Below, one piece after another: positions 55,201 through 62,098 of a stretch of 64,000 nucleotides of DNA; positions within the stretch are counted from its first letter, which is position 1, and every line of letters begins with the position of its first letter. The notes under the pieces are model-generated. The model had not been told where the DNA came from, did not search any database, and saw nothing but the letters and a program-made list of their open reading frames with translations. The stretch is from JANNYA01 sp031409855 (GTDB lineage: Bacteria; Pseudomonadota; Gammaproteobacteria; Xanthomonadales; SZUA-5), in assembly GCA_031409855.1 (NCBI GenBank), contig JANNYA010000226.1, positions 7,968 through 71,967 of the forward strand. The letters are read 5' to 3'. The position numbers were made by a program, and so were the translations under genes.

Positions 55201-55939
55201 CATGTTGCAGATGCCGTTGCGCCTCATCGGCGCCTGCGCCCTGCTGCATAACCGCCTCAGCATTCGCAAAGCCCAGCGCTGCCAGCACTTGCTGGCCGGC
55301 ATTGGCGGCGTACAGGTGGCCTGCGGGCAAAAAGCTCAAGCTGCGCGCATACGTCGACTCATCAATAATGCTTGGCAGCAGGCCAGGATTATTGACACCC
55401 TTGCCATACCAGTGCAGGTTTTGATCGTCACCGCGAACATCGTCACTGGAGCCGTGTAGGCCATCCACACCTGCGCCTTGGTCAAACACATTGTTCGGGC
55501 CATTCGCGCTTTTCGTGCCGTCGTTCAACGGGCTTGGCAAACCCGATTCACTGGCGTGATTCGGATGCGCCAAGCCTTGCCCGTGCAGCATTTCGTGCAG
55601 CAGCACCGATTCGAAATCATACTGGCCGCTTGGCACGTCGGTTTGCGCGCTGAGGGCTTTGGTTTGCTCAGCCAATGATCGAAAGCGATTAATGGTGGCA
55701 ATCGCTTTGAGCAATGCTGGCTCTGCTGACTCAGCCAAAGCCTGATTCGCGCCTATATCCAAACACACGCGAATCGAGCTTAGCTCGCCACCGTTGCCGT
55801 CAAAGTTGTGCGGATGCGTGCGAATATCGGGAAAGCTTTCGTCAGCCACCACATAAGCACCCGGGCTGCAAATACTCGGCAGCGCTAAGGCGACGCTCAG
55901 CAGGCTCAGTTTACAGAACTGACTGATTACGCGGCTCAT
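46205..55939 (-). CDS. Giant secreted multidomain protein with metzincin-type and C25 peptidase domains
   Basis: 3244 residues. Signal peptide (LSLLSVALALPSICSPGA); metzincin-like zinc motif HEMLHGQGLAH at 115-125; Ig-like repeats about 335-745; fourteen PD40/TolB-type blades about 774-1581; an Ig-like domain and an FN3 domain (about 1590-1790); seven YVTN blades (LYVSNRNASTVSVIDTASN); an H-lectin-like segment (FFPQPFSATPIVIVQPDN); and a C-terminal gingipain-like C25 peptidase (about 2899-3244) with His3107 in YLGHSSP and Cys3141 in SQWGCWNSYF. This implies a surface or secreted protease with substrate- or glycan-binding propellers. A Met-turn and third zinc ligand set beyond the motif was not confirmed. 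An internal GDALMRNSFE (2822-2830 region) resembles GFE tails. It overlaps the upstream 182-residue gene by four bases. Confidence 0.9.
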   Translation of the reverse strand: MSRVISQFCKLSLLSVALALPSICSPGAYVVADESFPDIRTHPHNFDGNGGELSSIRVCLDIGANQALAESAEPALLKAIATINRFRSLAEQTKALSAQTDVPSGQYDFESVLLHEMLHGQGLAHPNHASESGLPSPLNDGTKSANGPNNVFDQGAGVDGLHGSSDDVRGDDQNLHWYGKGVNNPGLLPSIIDESTYARSLSFLPAGHLYAANAGQQVLAALGFANAEAVMQQGAGADEAQRHLQHDDLATLRFTRAGLDGVQGTADDYRTLLVYRGRVVNPQGVACSIAVRFDNSTGFATTSLGSFRLSTATPNHWALFEARIRFNPAVNWYMSPGPNTVTTIISDLPDSSSLLAPITVRAQVVKTAGNPIAALPKGLVEVRDGPRHEATTAFCTMTLLGTPGEIGECILTPLRTGNKTLVADYLGYGGFDGGSDSETHISTGAVEFSAINDTPDPSVNGAPITLSWTLAPPAGNPAASATGTVTVKEAVDCASAPIDPAHQCTVTLPGNSCAISFNSVGNKTLQLCYSGDGAHPAAMASTSHLVNAGRATTTSISSNLPNPSLPLAPVVVQLNVRETPDLGDFPSGAVQVLDGPASDPLTARCSVALVGTAAEVGSCTLQPLRAGTRSLTASYSASGIWAASQVSATQAVANFAIVRNMPATSRLRQGVHITVDLDVSSFLSTPAPTGTITVSDGVDQCLIVLPANQCFWSASTSGARNLIANWPGDANYAPRTSIPVVQTVLPESYPVLISNPRLGYSESNGASVNNALSLSGDGRFVVFASSASDLVLNDSNALRDIFIRDQRSGLVRRISTSAGGLQSDGASAEPVISANGRFVAFSSLASNLVSGDTNNVVDVFVKDLSDGSIVRATLKSNGNQDSTPNTGAGFDQLAPSLSADGRFVAFQTGGQLLPSDTSIHNDIYVRDLLGNTLDIVSSNSADVLGDFRSFNPVLSADGRYVAFQSQAFNFYVGDSNDTVDIFRKDRLTRAIQIVSVDAAGVGGANPTDPSFGRPAISADGRYVAFSSLNRRLVVNDVNNNYDVFLKDMNTGAIAMVSTNSTGVYGVAGSQLASMSSDARYIAFYSSANNLVPGDTNVLSDIFLKDRQTNATTRINVLANGTQTLSGLSEFPAISADGRFISYQSAATDLVANDSNAQVDIFVRDRLSVASVRASAANPGARSEGASMDASISRDGRFVSYSSASSTLINGDTNLSSDVFLTDRNDGSNIRISQSASAVAANAASDFPTVSGDGLSVVFRSTASNLVASDGNGAFDVFVKQRVTGTIDLVSSSSAGTQISSTALRAGTSISSDGNLVIFHSADSTLVAGDNNLREDVFLKNRSTNATTIISTNAAGGLGDGNNLSAQISDDASRVAFVSESTNLIASDSNGVRDIYVKTLSDGTLVRVSISTLGAQANAASDSPALSHDGRFVAFSSAASNLVAGDSNGVTDIFVRDLTLNTTTRVSTDAGGAEGLGGDCSAPSISSNGRNLGFVCAMTNLVSGDSNGLADAFVKDQVTGTIARGSMTELGTQANALSTMSARAISDTGELVFSSDSSNLIAANNDALSDVFLNRYTLSAPIATTNTIITHAPNPSPRDQAYLVQAEVLPSSGNAPTTGSMRISDGTDFCEGTMTNGTGLGQCLLTPTTVGAKTLTATFSGDLRHGASVSPAVIHTVLPIVPRAPNIGTATAGNGEVRLSFIAPSDNGGAAIIGYTVTCGASSIFSNTAPVTVTGLANGVPVSCTVIARNSVGDSVASQASNSVTPGGQTLVGPFAYVPRNNTGQMAVLDLGTNSITHSISGGAGIGAAVAPNGLRAYAIDQASNSVKVINTATKTLITSIAVGAGPWSGVVSANSTRLYVSNRNASTVSVIDTASNTVLATFGVAAAPTGLAVTPDGSKLYVGSANTTNVSVVSLPGNVVTQVNVATTSHALAISPDGSRVYFVNGQATGRLTALNTATDTIVGSASIGNTPLAVNVSSDGTRIYASNFNGLSVSQIDAASLSVLATGSTGGKALGVDIHPNGSRVYVGNNNGTMTVLETLGMTTVATINMGGEATDLVYAIGNFIARTSTPPVSRKLAVGAITLPATGAGANAATRVFFPQPFSATPIVIVQPDNTDADPKAVRLSNINASSFDVSQVEPQGCAGCTGAGGTMSVHWLAALPGSYRLPNDVAMRGLAPNVPGTGVLVKVGSVLSSASQRATTFGGFAGYPTAGWETVNFPTLAGFDFSATPVVLSTLQSWGLPNEGSNLNVPALPGIPALNGVSRIWLTTAIRNASSSGFEAALESSSSDDTGGTIPGLLNPETIGYIAIESGVSTQLAVSGGSLVGLATSASISSANVVNGSCSIIDLAFPAGTATVAANLRGFAGLMSRGEDDGGWLRRCALGNASGTNVSMTVRVDEDADLSSDRSHTTLETVGTAIFGGEFATTPVSLAFVNTTRSGTQLNVQFGSATEAGHLGYRLWGRADSTKDWRALHEDLIVNRTGDGMSAKSYQRTVEAAGITEIRLEDIDLTGVSRFHPEIKPDANGAASVGAPALDQPLNWAAIRASNAATPVRSARGTAATSVLASVRKTGIQRVSFAQMSAAGFASGVNTGEIAVIENSVPVPRFVDCLSATFGPGCSVEWLASTRPSLYGSERVYEIKHDAAAAQNVGSGAVVDGAVLARTVSAEIKQAPNREYTFSAPGNDPWFDQRLVATTAPVALTRSFSLPARTVGAVNLKVNLWGGLDYPGNTPDHSVALLLNGETIAERRFDGLSLQTITLSLSAAQLQANNTLTLRVLGDTGYAADVVLLDGFSVSYTRSTSMSDGELAFGSFSANSAGDALMRNSFESVSGFALTGINTASTIWSQVDGTIKRDQVAANAALDLRVSAAYVSDLAHLQTPALAPAAAPQIDFAPVDYLIVTHPLFEAELAPIIALQQSRGYSVKVMRTDAIYAASSAHQRSPQAIREAIAQVNPKFVLLVGGDSYDYDDNLGAGSQSYLPTFYRVASLIVRFAASDALFADANSDGIPERALGRIPARTVEELRRAISSIVQRGDTPAAKFFASAGGSNASEHFAVHSRALLSYLRQNQTVEFGLSDEIGINDARISAKAALAGGSDWINYLGHSSPNRWAAQNLLDTTQLASLQRSGLPAIVSQWGCWNSYFVMPNLDTMSHALMLRSNQLAAAVIGSTSLAEDASHLALGTRFFDLIEDGRIDDRGGVAINTLGESLQAAKADLATNAPEHMESNYSITLFGDPAMRVR
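51197..53620 (-). repeat. Fourteen PD40/TolB-type coding repeats within the giant protein
   Basis: Fourteen consecutive units of about 58 residues share the pattern ISADGRFVAFSSxASNLV, GDSN, DIFVKDR. Count by eye: 14, equal to two seven-bladed propellers. The last unit is short (about 39 residues). DNA copies are diverged, so this is an old protein repeat, not a recent DNA array. Confidence 0.85.
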
Positions 55940-56484
55940 GGCGCACTCACTTTCACAGCGTCAGCCCGCGTTTCTAAGGCCAGCAGCGCCTGCACCATCA
56001 CACTCATCGCCTGCAAATCGGCGTTATCGGGCTGAACTTCGGCACCGGCGAGCACGCCGAATGCACTCTGTTTGATCGCATCCGCGCCAACGCCCGCTTC
56101 CAACACATACAAATCGGCGTCCTGCACCTGGAAAACCTCAACCCGCGCCACACTGCTGCGCGCATTTGCCGATGCCATTAACGCCGCGCGATCAATATGC
56201 CGCACCCGCTCCGGCGTGATGACTTGCCGCAACCCCGTCAGTTCGGTAGCCGTTAGCGTGACGCGAAAATCCCCGGCCGCGCGATAAAAGCTGGGCCGAT
56301 GCAGCGCCACGCAGCCATTATCGTAAACCTGCAGCGTCAGCGTGCGATCCGCAACGCTGACTTGCGCTGCGGTAACACTCAACGCCAAAGTCGGCGCACC
56401 GATGGGCGTGCACGCGGCGAACGCCGACTTATACAAACCGAGCAAAATAATTGCGGATAGACAGCGGAACAGTGTTTGCGACAT
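55936..56484 (-). CDS. Small secreted protein coupled to the giant peptidase
   Basis: 182 residues, unrecognised. A clear signal peptide (CLSAIILLGLYKSAFA) precedes a mature region with two Cys (ACTPIGAP, DNGCVAL), beta-rich segments and a helical C terminus (LQAMSVMVQALLALETRADA). Its stop overlaps the giant protein ATG by four bases (ATGA, 55936-55939), so the two are cotranslated. Because C25 and metzincin peptidases often need an inhibitor or chaperone, such a role is possible, but it rests only on position. No family motif was identified. Confidence 0.75.
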   Translation of the reverse strand: MSQTLFRCLSAIILLGLYKSAFAACTPIGAPTLALSVTAAQVSVADRTLTLQVYDNGCVALHRPSFYRAAGDFRVTLTATELTGLRQVITPERVRHIDRAALMASANARSSVARVEVFQVQDADLYVLEAGVGADAIKQSAFGVLAGAEVQPDNADLQAMSVMVQALLALETRADAVKVSAP

Positions 56485-56659
56485 GGCACAAGCCTCAATA
56501 ATCCAGGCCGAAAGTTGGCCTTGATGGGGCTTGCGTATTTTTTAGGGGGAAACTGTCAGGGGGTTGGAAAAAATATTTTCGCGGTCAGCGGGAACGCGTG
56601 CAAAATCCAGGAAACTGCGGGCCAACAATGGATCATCGCGTGAGAAAGAAGCGAAACTG
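56485..56659. other. Non-coding or decayed stretch
   Basis: Part of a 497-bp gap. A minus-strand frame of 45 codons from a GTG at 56679 to a stop at 56542 has a plausible protein look (ARSFLDFARVPADRENIF), but has no ribosome site and no known relative. It is in a different frame from the regulator remnant upstream, so it may be debris of a neighbouring gene. Nothing firmer is seen. Confidence 0.3.
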
Positions 56660-56911
56660 TCAATTCCCCAAGACTCCACGGGCGCGGCCGACTGCGGCGG
56701 TTCTGCTGAATGGTTGTAACAAGCCAGTTTCAGTCAACAGTTTTAGCTAGCGATGCAGAGAGCCAACAGAAACATCGGTCAAACGGGCGATCGCGCGCAG
56801 ATAAAAATTTTCGTCAGGACGCAGCAGCAGCAATGCGAGTATCTTGCGGCGGTAGGCACCGAACAAAATCTCAATGAGCTGTGGGACTTCGGCAGTTTCA
56901 ATTGATCTCAT
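56660..56911 (-). pseudogene. Winged-helix regulator remnant with premature amber stop
   Basis: ATG at 56911 opens a 54-codon frame that reads like the N terminus of the widespread winged-helix/nucleotidyltransferase-linked regulators: EILFGAYRRKILALLLLRP, then YLRAIARLTDVSVGSLHR. In the family the next residue is usually Glu; here it is TAG (56747-56749), and the frame continues LKLLTETGLLQ, matching the family for about ten residues before diverging and stopping at 56660-56662. One nonsense change thus breaks the HTH, and the remainder has decayed. The intact family usually regulates an adjacent gene; no partner nucleotidyltransferase is seen. Confidence 0.7.
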
Positions 56912-56981
56912 AATGAGAATAATCGTAGCAAAAATGAGAACAATTAGAGAGTGCGTGCAACTTTCCGCTTAACCACAATCT

Positions 56982-58274
56982 TCATTGCGCCAAACGATAG
57001 TCCACCTGCACCGATCGCGCTGGCCCGGCATTGGTGCTGGGCAAACTTAAGATTGCACGTGCTGGTGGTGATTCGCTGATCACTTTGCCTGCCCGCAAAA
57101 CATGGGTGCGGGTGGCGCGTAGCCGAATCGCTTCAATCGCATTCGCAGCGTCCAAAATCACCAGATCCGCATTGCAGCCTGGCCTGATGCCGTAATTTTG
57201 CAGGCCTAAAATGCGCGCAGGGTTTTCGGTTACTGCTGCAAAACACTGCCGCATCGCCGCTTGCCCGGTCATTTGCGCCACGTGCAGGCCCATGTGCGCC
57301 ACTTCCAGCATATCGCCCGAGCCTAGGCTATACCAAGGATCCATCGCGCAGTCTTGCCCAAACGCCACTTCAATCCCCATCGCTAACATCTCGGGCACAC
57401 GCGTCATGCCACGCCGTTTTGGATAGCTATCGTGGCGGCCTTGCAGCGTGATATTGATCAATGGATTGGCAATTGCGGCAACACCGGCTTCTTTGATTAA
57501 GGGCAGCAATTTGCTGACGTAATAGTTGTCCATCGAATGCATGGATGTTAGGTGCGAACCGGTCACCCTGCCCTGCATGCCTAAGCGCTGCGCCTGATAT
57601 GCCAAAGTTTCGATGTGTCTGGACATGGGATCGTCGGACTCATCACAGTGCATATCAACGCGCAAACCGCGCTCGGCGGCGAATTCGCACAAGAGCCGAA
57701 CCGATTCCGCACCTTCGGCACTGGTACGTTCAAAATGGGGAATGCCGCCAACTACATCCACGCCCAAGCTGATCGCTCGCGCCAAGTTTTCGAACGCGGT
57801 TTTGCTGCGCAAGATGCCGTCTTGCGGAAATGCGACTAGCTGTAAGTCCAGATACGGCGCGACCTGCTTTTTGACCTGCAGCAGCGCTTCGACAGCAAGC
57901 AGGCGGTCGTCACAAATATCCACATGCGAGCGGATCGCTAACAAACCGCGCGCGACTGCCCAATCGCAATAATGCAGGGCGCGCGCAATCAGCGCGTCCT
58001 GGGTCAGCGATGGTTTCAGCTCGCCCCACAGCGCAATGCCTTCCAGCAAAGTGCCGGATTGATTCACACGCGGCAAACCGTAGCTTAAGGTCGCGTCCAT
58101 ATGAAAATGCGCGTCGACAAACGGTGGCGTAACCAAATTGCCAGCGGCGTCAATCTCAGCCAGCGCGGAGGCTTGAATCGCGGGCTCGACGGCAATAATG
58201 CGGCCATCCTGAATCGCAATATCAACGCCCTCGGTGCCATCAGGCAAGTTGGCATTACGAATGATTAAATCCAT
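56982..58274 (-). CDS. Cytosine-deaminase-like amidohydrolase
   Basis: 430 residues. Amidohydrolase motif HFHMD (56-60), Gln151 in AFPQDG, HCDESDD (His209, Glu212), GSH (His241) and GQDCAMDPWYSLG reproduce the CodA metal and substrate set. CodA deaminates cytosine to uracil; related enzymes act on isocytosine or creatinine, so the exact substrate is open. No signal peptide. It starts 3 bp after the N-carbamoylase-like gene, in the same direction, suggesting a shared catabolic pathway. The usual symbol codA is withheld because specificity is uncertain. Confidence 0.85.
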   Translation of the reverse strand: MDLIIRNANLPDGTEGVDIAIQDGRIIAVEPAIQASALAEIDAAGNLVTPPFVDAHFHMDATLSYGLPRVNQSGTLLEGIALWGELKPSLTQDALIARALHYCDWAVARGLLAIRSHVDICDDRLLAVEALLQVKKQVAPYLDLQLVAFPQDGILRSKTAFENLARAISLGVDVVGGIPHFERTSAEGAESVRLLCEFAAERGLRVDMHCDESDDPMSRHIETLAYQAQRLGMQGRVTGSHLTSMHSMDNYYVSKLLPLIKEAGVAAIANPLINITLQGRHDSYPKRRGMTRVPEMLAMGIEVAFGQDCAMDPWYSLGSGDMLEVAHMGLHVAQMTGQAAMRQCFAAVTENPARILGLQNYGIRPGCNADLVILDAANAIEAIRLRATRTHVLRAGKVISESPPARAILSLPSTNAGPARSVQVDYRLAQ

Positions 58275-58277
58275 CAG

Positions 58278-59531
58278 CTAAGCCGCAACCTTAGCTAAAT
58301 TCAACATTGCATGCAGCAAAACATTACAGCCCGCTTCCAGATGTTCCGGCTTGGCATCTTCGATCTCGTTGTGGCTAATGCCATCTTTGCACGGCACGAA
58401 AATCATTCCCGAAGGCGCTAAGCGCGCGGTATAGATTGCATCGTGCCCAGCGCCGGAAACCACGTCCATGTTCGAATAACCCAAGGCAGCAGTGGCACTG
58501 CGAACTGCGTCCACACAATCAACATGAAACGGACAGGGCGGATAGTAAGAAACGCGCTCAATGGTAATTTTCAGGCCGCTTTCAAGCGCCGTTTTTTCAA
58601 CAAAGGCCAAAATGGCTTCATGCATCGTGGATAAAAGTTCGCTATTGATATTGCGTAGGTCAATACTAAATTTGACCTCGCCCGGAATCACGTTGCGGCT
58701 GTTCGGAAACACCTGCACCATGCCCACCGTGCCACGGCCATAGGGCGGATAGCGATTTCCGATGTGCACGACTTCCTGCATGATTTTGGTCGCCACCTGC
58801 AGCGCATCTTTACGCAAATGCATGGGCGTTGGCCCGGCGTGCGCCTCCATACCCGTGACTACACAGTCGTACCAGGAAAGCCCCATAACCGCCGGTACGA
58901 CGCCAATCACTTTATCGGCATCTTCCAACACCGGCCCCTGTTCGATATGGGTTTCAAAATACGCGCCGATCGGGTGCTGACCCGGCACTTGCGTGCCTAG
59001 ATAACCTATGCGGGTCAGTTCGTCCTTGACCGTTTTACCGTCCACATCTTTCGCCGCATACGCATGTTCAAGGCTAAACGCGCCGCAAAAAACTCCAGAG
59101 CCCATCATCACCGGCACAAAGCGGCTGCCCTCTTCATTGGTCCAAAACGCCACTTCAATCGGCGCCTGCGTCTGAATTTGATGCTCGTTGAGCGTGCGCA
59201 CCACTTCTAAGGCCGCCAACACGCCGTAATTGCCGTCAAACTTACCGCCGGTCGGCTGAGTATCAATATGGCTGCCGGAAACGATCGGCGGCAAATTCGG
59301 ATCGCAGCCTTCGCGGCGCATAAAGACGTTGCCAATCTGATCGACGGTGATGCTTAAGCCCGCCTCTTTCCCCCATTGCAGCACCAAATCCCGCCCCTGT
59401 TTATCCAAATCCGTCAACGCCAGCCGTTTGACTCCACCCTTCGGCGTGGCACCAATTTGCGCCAGAGTCATTAAAGAACCCCAAAGTCGGGAGCCGCTGA
59501 TGCGCAGATTTTGAGGTTTCACGGAGTTCAT
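58278..59531 (-). CDS. Zn-dependent N-carbamoyl-amino-acid hydrolase / beta-ureidopropionase-like amidase
   Basis: 417 residues of the M20-like amidohydrolase family. Metal ligands are visible: GSHIDTQPTGGKFDG (His and Asp), NEEGSRF (Glu pair), ETHIEQGP (His) and the C-terminal SHNEIED (His). GAGHDAIY is the family signature. Members hydrolyse N-carbamoyl-amino acids, ureidopropionate or allantoate. ATG 59531 is chosen because a longer frame to 59723 adds 64 residues of no family character. Together with the deaminase 3 bp downstream it suggests pyrimidine or hydantoin breakdown, but the dihydropyrimidinase step is not encoded nearby. Confidence 0.9.
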   Translation of the reverse strand: MNSVKPQNLRISGSRLWGSLMTLAQIGATPKGGVKRLALTDLDKQGRDLVLQWGKEAGLSITVDQIGNVFMRREGCDPNLPPIVSGSHIDTQPTGGKFDGNYGVLAALEVVRTLNEHQIQTQAPIEVAFWTNEEGSRFVPVMMGSGVFCGAFSLEHAYAAKDVDGKTVKDELTRIGYLGTQVPGQHPIGAYFETHIEQGPVLEDADKVIGVVPAVMGLSWYDCVVTGMEAHAGPTPMHLRKDALQVATKIMQEVVHIGNRYPPYGRGTVGMVQVFPNSRNVIPGEVKFSIDLRNINSELLSTMHEAILAFVEKTALESGLKITIERVSYYPPCPFHVDCVDAVRSATAALGYSNMDVVSGAGHDAIYTARLAPSGMIFVPCKDGISHNEIEDAKPEHLEAGCNVLLHAMLNLAKVAA

Positions 59532-59660
59532 TGGACTTTGGCTCAGCTGATGGGGTGGGTAGATGTTTGATCTTAATCGCAAAACACACCGAATGAGCGC
59601 ATTGAAACTTCGCCTGATTTGATGGCTAGACTTTGCATGCAGTTGAAATAACTGTGGAGT

Positions 59661-59849
59661 TTGCCCTCCCCCGGAATCAGAGGGTTTTGCCCTGAGTACG
59701 GGCACGCTATCGTTTGCCAACATCTATGCTCACGGAGCAAATTCAACCCGCAACTTGAAGAGGGCGAGCTACGCGACATCCCGATTACCGGAGCCTGCAT
59801 GACGTTCATTGATGACATTTTCTGCAATGGCTATGAGGGTGCGCCATAG
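59661..59849 (+). pseudogene. Likely C-terminal remnant of a secreted protein (DDIFCNGYE tail)
   Basis: A plus-strand frame, open only from a TAA at 59649, starts at TTG 59661 and ends at 59849 with the tail TFIDDIFCNGYEGAP. The tail resembles RDALLKNGFE, the end of the BNR protein at 38849-41755. A terminator hairpin (59895-59932) sits 46 bp after the stop, as expected for the end of a real gene. I infer that the 5' part of a secreted-protein gene has been lost. The surrounding 464-bp gap (59532-59995) shows nothing else firm. Confidence 0.45.
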
Positions 59850-59894
59850 CGGTGTCTACCCTTTGGCCTACAACGCCCCATTTCGCTATTAATC

Positions 59895-59932
59895 AAGCCA
59901 GTTCTACATAAATTTCGGGTTACTGGCTTTTT
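59895..59932 (+). terminator. Rho-independent terminator after the gene remnant
   Basis: AAGCCAGT (59895-59902) pairs perfectly with ACTGGCTT (59922-59929), loop 19, followed by TTT (59930-59932), itself continuing the T's of the right arm. It lies between the remnant stop at 59849 and the S9 peptidase start at 59996. Confidence 0.6.
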
Positions 59933-59995
59933 CCGTGGCACTTAGGCGAACATCACTTTATTATGACGCATCTTTTACGCGCTTGAGACTGCCTT

Positions 59996-62098
59996 ATGCT
60001 GCTCCTGAAAAAAAACATAGTGCTGGCAATTGCGCTACTTAGCTGCGCAACGGCGGCGTTCAGCGAAACGGCAAAAGCTGAATCAAAACAGGGCTTTACC
60101 GTAAAAGACTTGGTCACGCTCGCGCGCGTGAGTGACCCGCGCATCGCGCCAGATGGTGCTTCGATGCTGTATGCACTGCGCGAGACCGATATGGCGGCGA
60201 ATAAGGGCATCAACGGCCTTTGGCTGGCAAATATTGATGGCAGCAACGCCAGACGCTTGAGCGCCAAGGGGCAATCGGTCAGTAATGCGCGCTTTGCCCC
60301 TGACGGTAAATCGGTTTATTTCTTAAGCAGCCGCAGCGGCACCAGCCAAATTTGGCGTCTGTCATTAGCAGGCGGAGAAGCAGAGCAGATCAGTGACATC
60401 GCTGTGGACGTCGGCGGTTTCGTCATCGCGCCGCATGGCAAAACCGTCGCGTTTTCCAGTGAAGTATTTGTTGACTGTGCCACGGATTTTGTCTGTACAA
60501 AGACTCGGCTCGAAGCAAAAACGACCAAGAAAACCACCGGCACGGTGCATGACAAACTTTTCGTCCGGCATTGGGATACTTGGGCAAATGGCACACGTGC
60601 GCAGCTGTTTACCGCGAATTTGACCGGCGCGCTCATCACCGAGGCGCACTTGGTCAGTCGCGGCGCGGGCGGTGTGCCTATCGACGCGGATGTGCCCAGC
60701 AAACCCCACGGCGATGATTCCGAATACAGTTTTAGCCGTGACAGCAGCACGCTTTATTTTGCTGCGCGTATCGCCGGAAAATCGGAGGCGTGGAGTACGA
60801 ATTTTGACCTGTATGAAAGTCAAGTCACAGGTACGGACGCTGCTAAGAACTTAACGCCAGACAATCTGGCGTGGGATGCGTTCCCTACCGCCAGCATGGA
60901 TGGCAAAAAACTCTACTACCGTGCGATGACGCGCGCCAATTTCGAAGCTGATCGGTTTCGCATTATGGAGCGCACGCTAGAAAGCGGCAAAACGCGAGAA
61001 GTCGCACCGAATTGGGATCGGTCCCCAGACGGACTGACGCTTTCGCAGGATGGCAAAACGCTGTACACATCGACGGATGACCTAGGTCAGCACCCACTGT
61101 TTTCGATCAATGTCGCCTCTGGCGCGGTGAAGCAACTATCGGGCGCAGGCTTTGTTAGCGGCTTTGCGGTCGGCAAAAACCGTATTGTTTTTGCTCGGGA
61201 TGATCTCGGCGCACCGGCTGATCTTTATTCCACGGCGATTAACGGCGGTGCGATCAGCAAGGTCACCAGCCTTAATGCCGCACAGTTGAGCGGCATCACT
61301 TTTGGCGCGGCCGAGCAGTTTAGCTTTGCCGGTGCGGGCGGCGAAACCGTGTATGCCTGGCTGATTAAACCGGCCAATTTTGACGCGGCTAAGCAATACC
61401 CGATTGCGTTTCTAATCCACGGCGGCCCGCAGGGTAGCTTTGGCAACCATTTTCACTACCGTTGGAACCCACAAACTTACAGCGGACAGGGCTTCGCCGC
61501 CATTATGGTGGATTTTCACGGCTCCACCGGTTACGGCCAAAAATTTACCGATACCATCAGTGGCGATTGGGGTGGTAAACCGCTGGAGGATTTGCAAAAA
61601 GGCTTGAGCGCGGCGCTGCAAAAGTACGCGTTTTTAGACGGCAAACGCGCCTGCGCTTTGGGCGGTTCTTACGGGGGCTACATGACCAACTGGATCGCGG
61701 GTGCGTGGCCAGATGGATTTAAATGCTTAGTCACGCACGCCGGCATCTTTGACAAGCGATTTATGTCCTATTCCACCGAGGAGCTTTGGTTTGACGAATG
61801 GGAAAATGGCGGCGTGGCCTGGGAGCGTACCAAGGAGATCGAAAGCGACAATCCAATTGCCAAAGTCCAAAACTGGAAAACGCCAATGCTGGTTATTCAT
61901 GGCATGAACGACTTCCGTGTGCCGTTTGAGCAGGGCATTAGCGCTTTTACCGCACTGCAACGCAAAGGCATCGAAAGCAAATTTCTTTGGTATCCCGACG
62001 AAAATCATTGGATCTTAAAGCCAGAAAATTCCATCCAATGGCACGATACAGTCAATGAATGGCTGCATCTGCACCTTGATTCGACCAACAATAAATGA
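59996..62098 (+). CDS. Secreted S9 family dipeptidyl/acylaminoacyl peptidase
   Basis: 700 residues: signal peptide (IVLAIALLSCATAAFSE), an N-terminal propeller with PD40-like blades (NARFAPDGKSVYFLSSRSGT), and a C-terminal alpha/beta hydrolase. The catalytic triad is visible as Ser558 in GGSYGGYM, Asp639 in HGMNDFRVP and His671 in DENHW. This is the architecture of DPP5/acylaminoacyl peptidases, which act in the periplasm on short peptides. HGGPQGSFGNHF marks the oxyanion region. The stop overlaps the ATG of the GGDEF-like gene (ATGA, 62095-62098). A different S9 lipoprotein occupies the left edge of the window. Confidence 0.93.
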   Translation: MLLLKKNIVLAIALLSCATAAFSETAKAESKQGFTVKDLVTLARVSDPRIAPDGASMLYALRETDMAANKGINGLWLANIDGSNARRLSAKGQSVSNARFAPDGKSVYFLSSRSGTSQIWRLSLAGGEAEQISDIAVDVGGFVIAPHGKTVAFSSEVFVDCATDFVCTKTRLEAKTTKKTTGTVHDKLFVRHWDTWANGTRAQLFTANLTGALITEAHLVSRGAGGVPIDADVPSKPHGDDSEYSFSRDSSTLYFAARIAGKSEAWSTNFDLYESQVTGTDAAKNLTPDNLAWDAFPTASMDGKKLYYRAMTRANFEADRFRIMERTLESGKTREVAPNWDRSPDGLTLSQDGKTLYTSTDDLGQHPLFSINVASGAVKQLSGAGFVSGFAVGKNRIVFARDDLGAPADLYSTAINGGAISKVTSLNAAQLSGITFGAAEQFSFAGAGGETVYAWLIKPANFDAAKQYPIAFLIHGGPQGSFGNHFHYRWNPQTYSGQGFAAIMVDFHGSTGYGQKFTDTISGDWGGKPLEDLQKGLSAALQKYAFLDGKRACALGGSYGGYMTNWIAGAWPDGFKCLVTHAGIFDKRFMSYSTEELWFDEWENGGVAWERTKEIESDNPIAKVQNWKTPMLVIHGMNDFRVPFEQGISAFTALQRKGIESKFLWYPDENHWILKPENSIQWHDTVNEWLHLHLDSTNNK

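Noticed and set aside
56542..56679. 45-codon minus-strand frame from a GTG
   Set aside because: Plausible residue content but no ribosome site, no relative recognised and out of frame with the adjacent remnant; kept only as a note.
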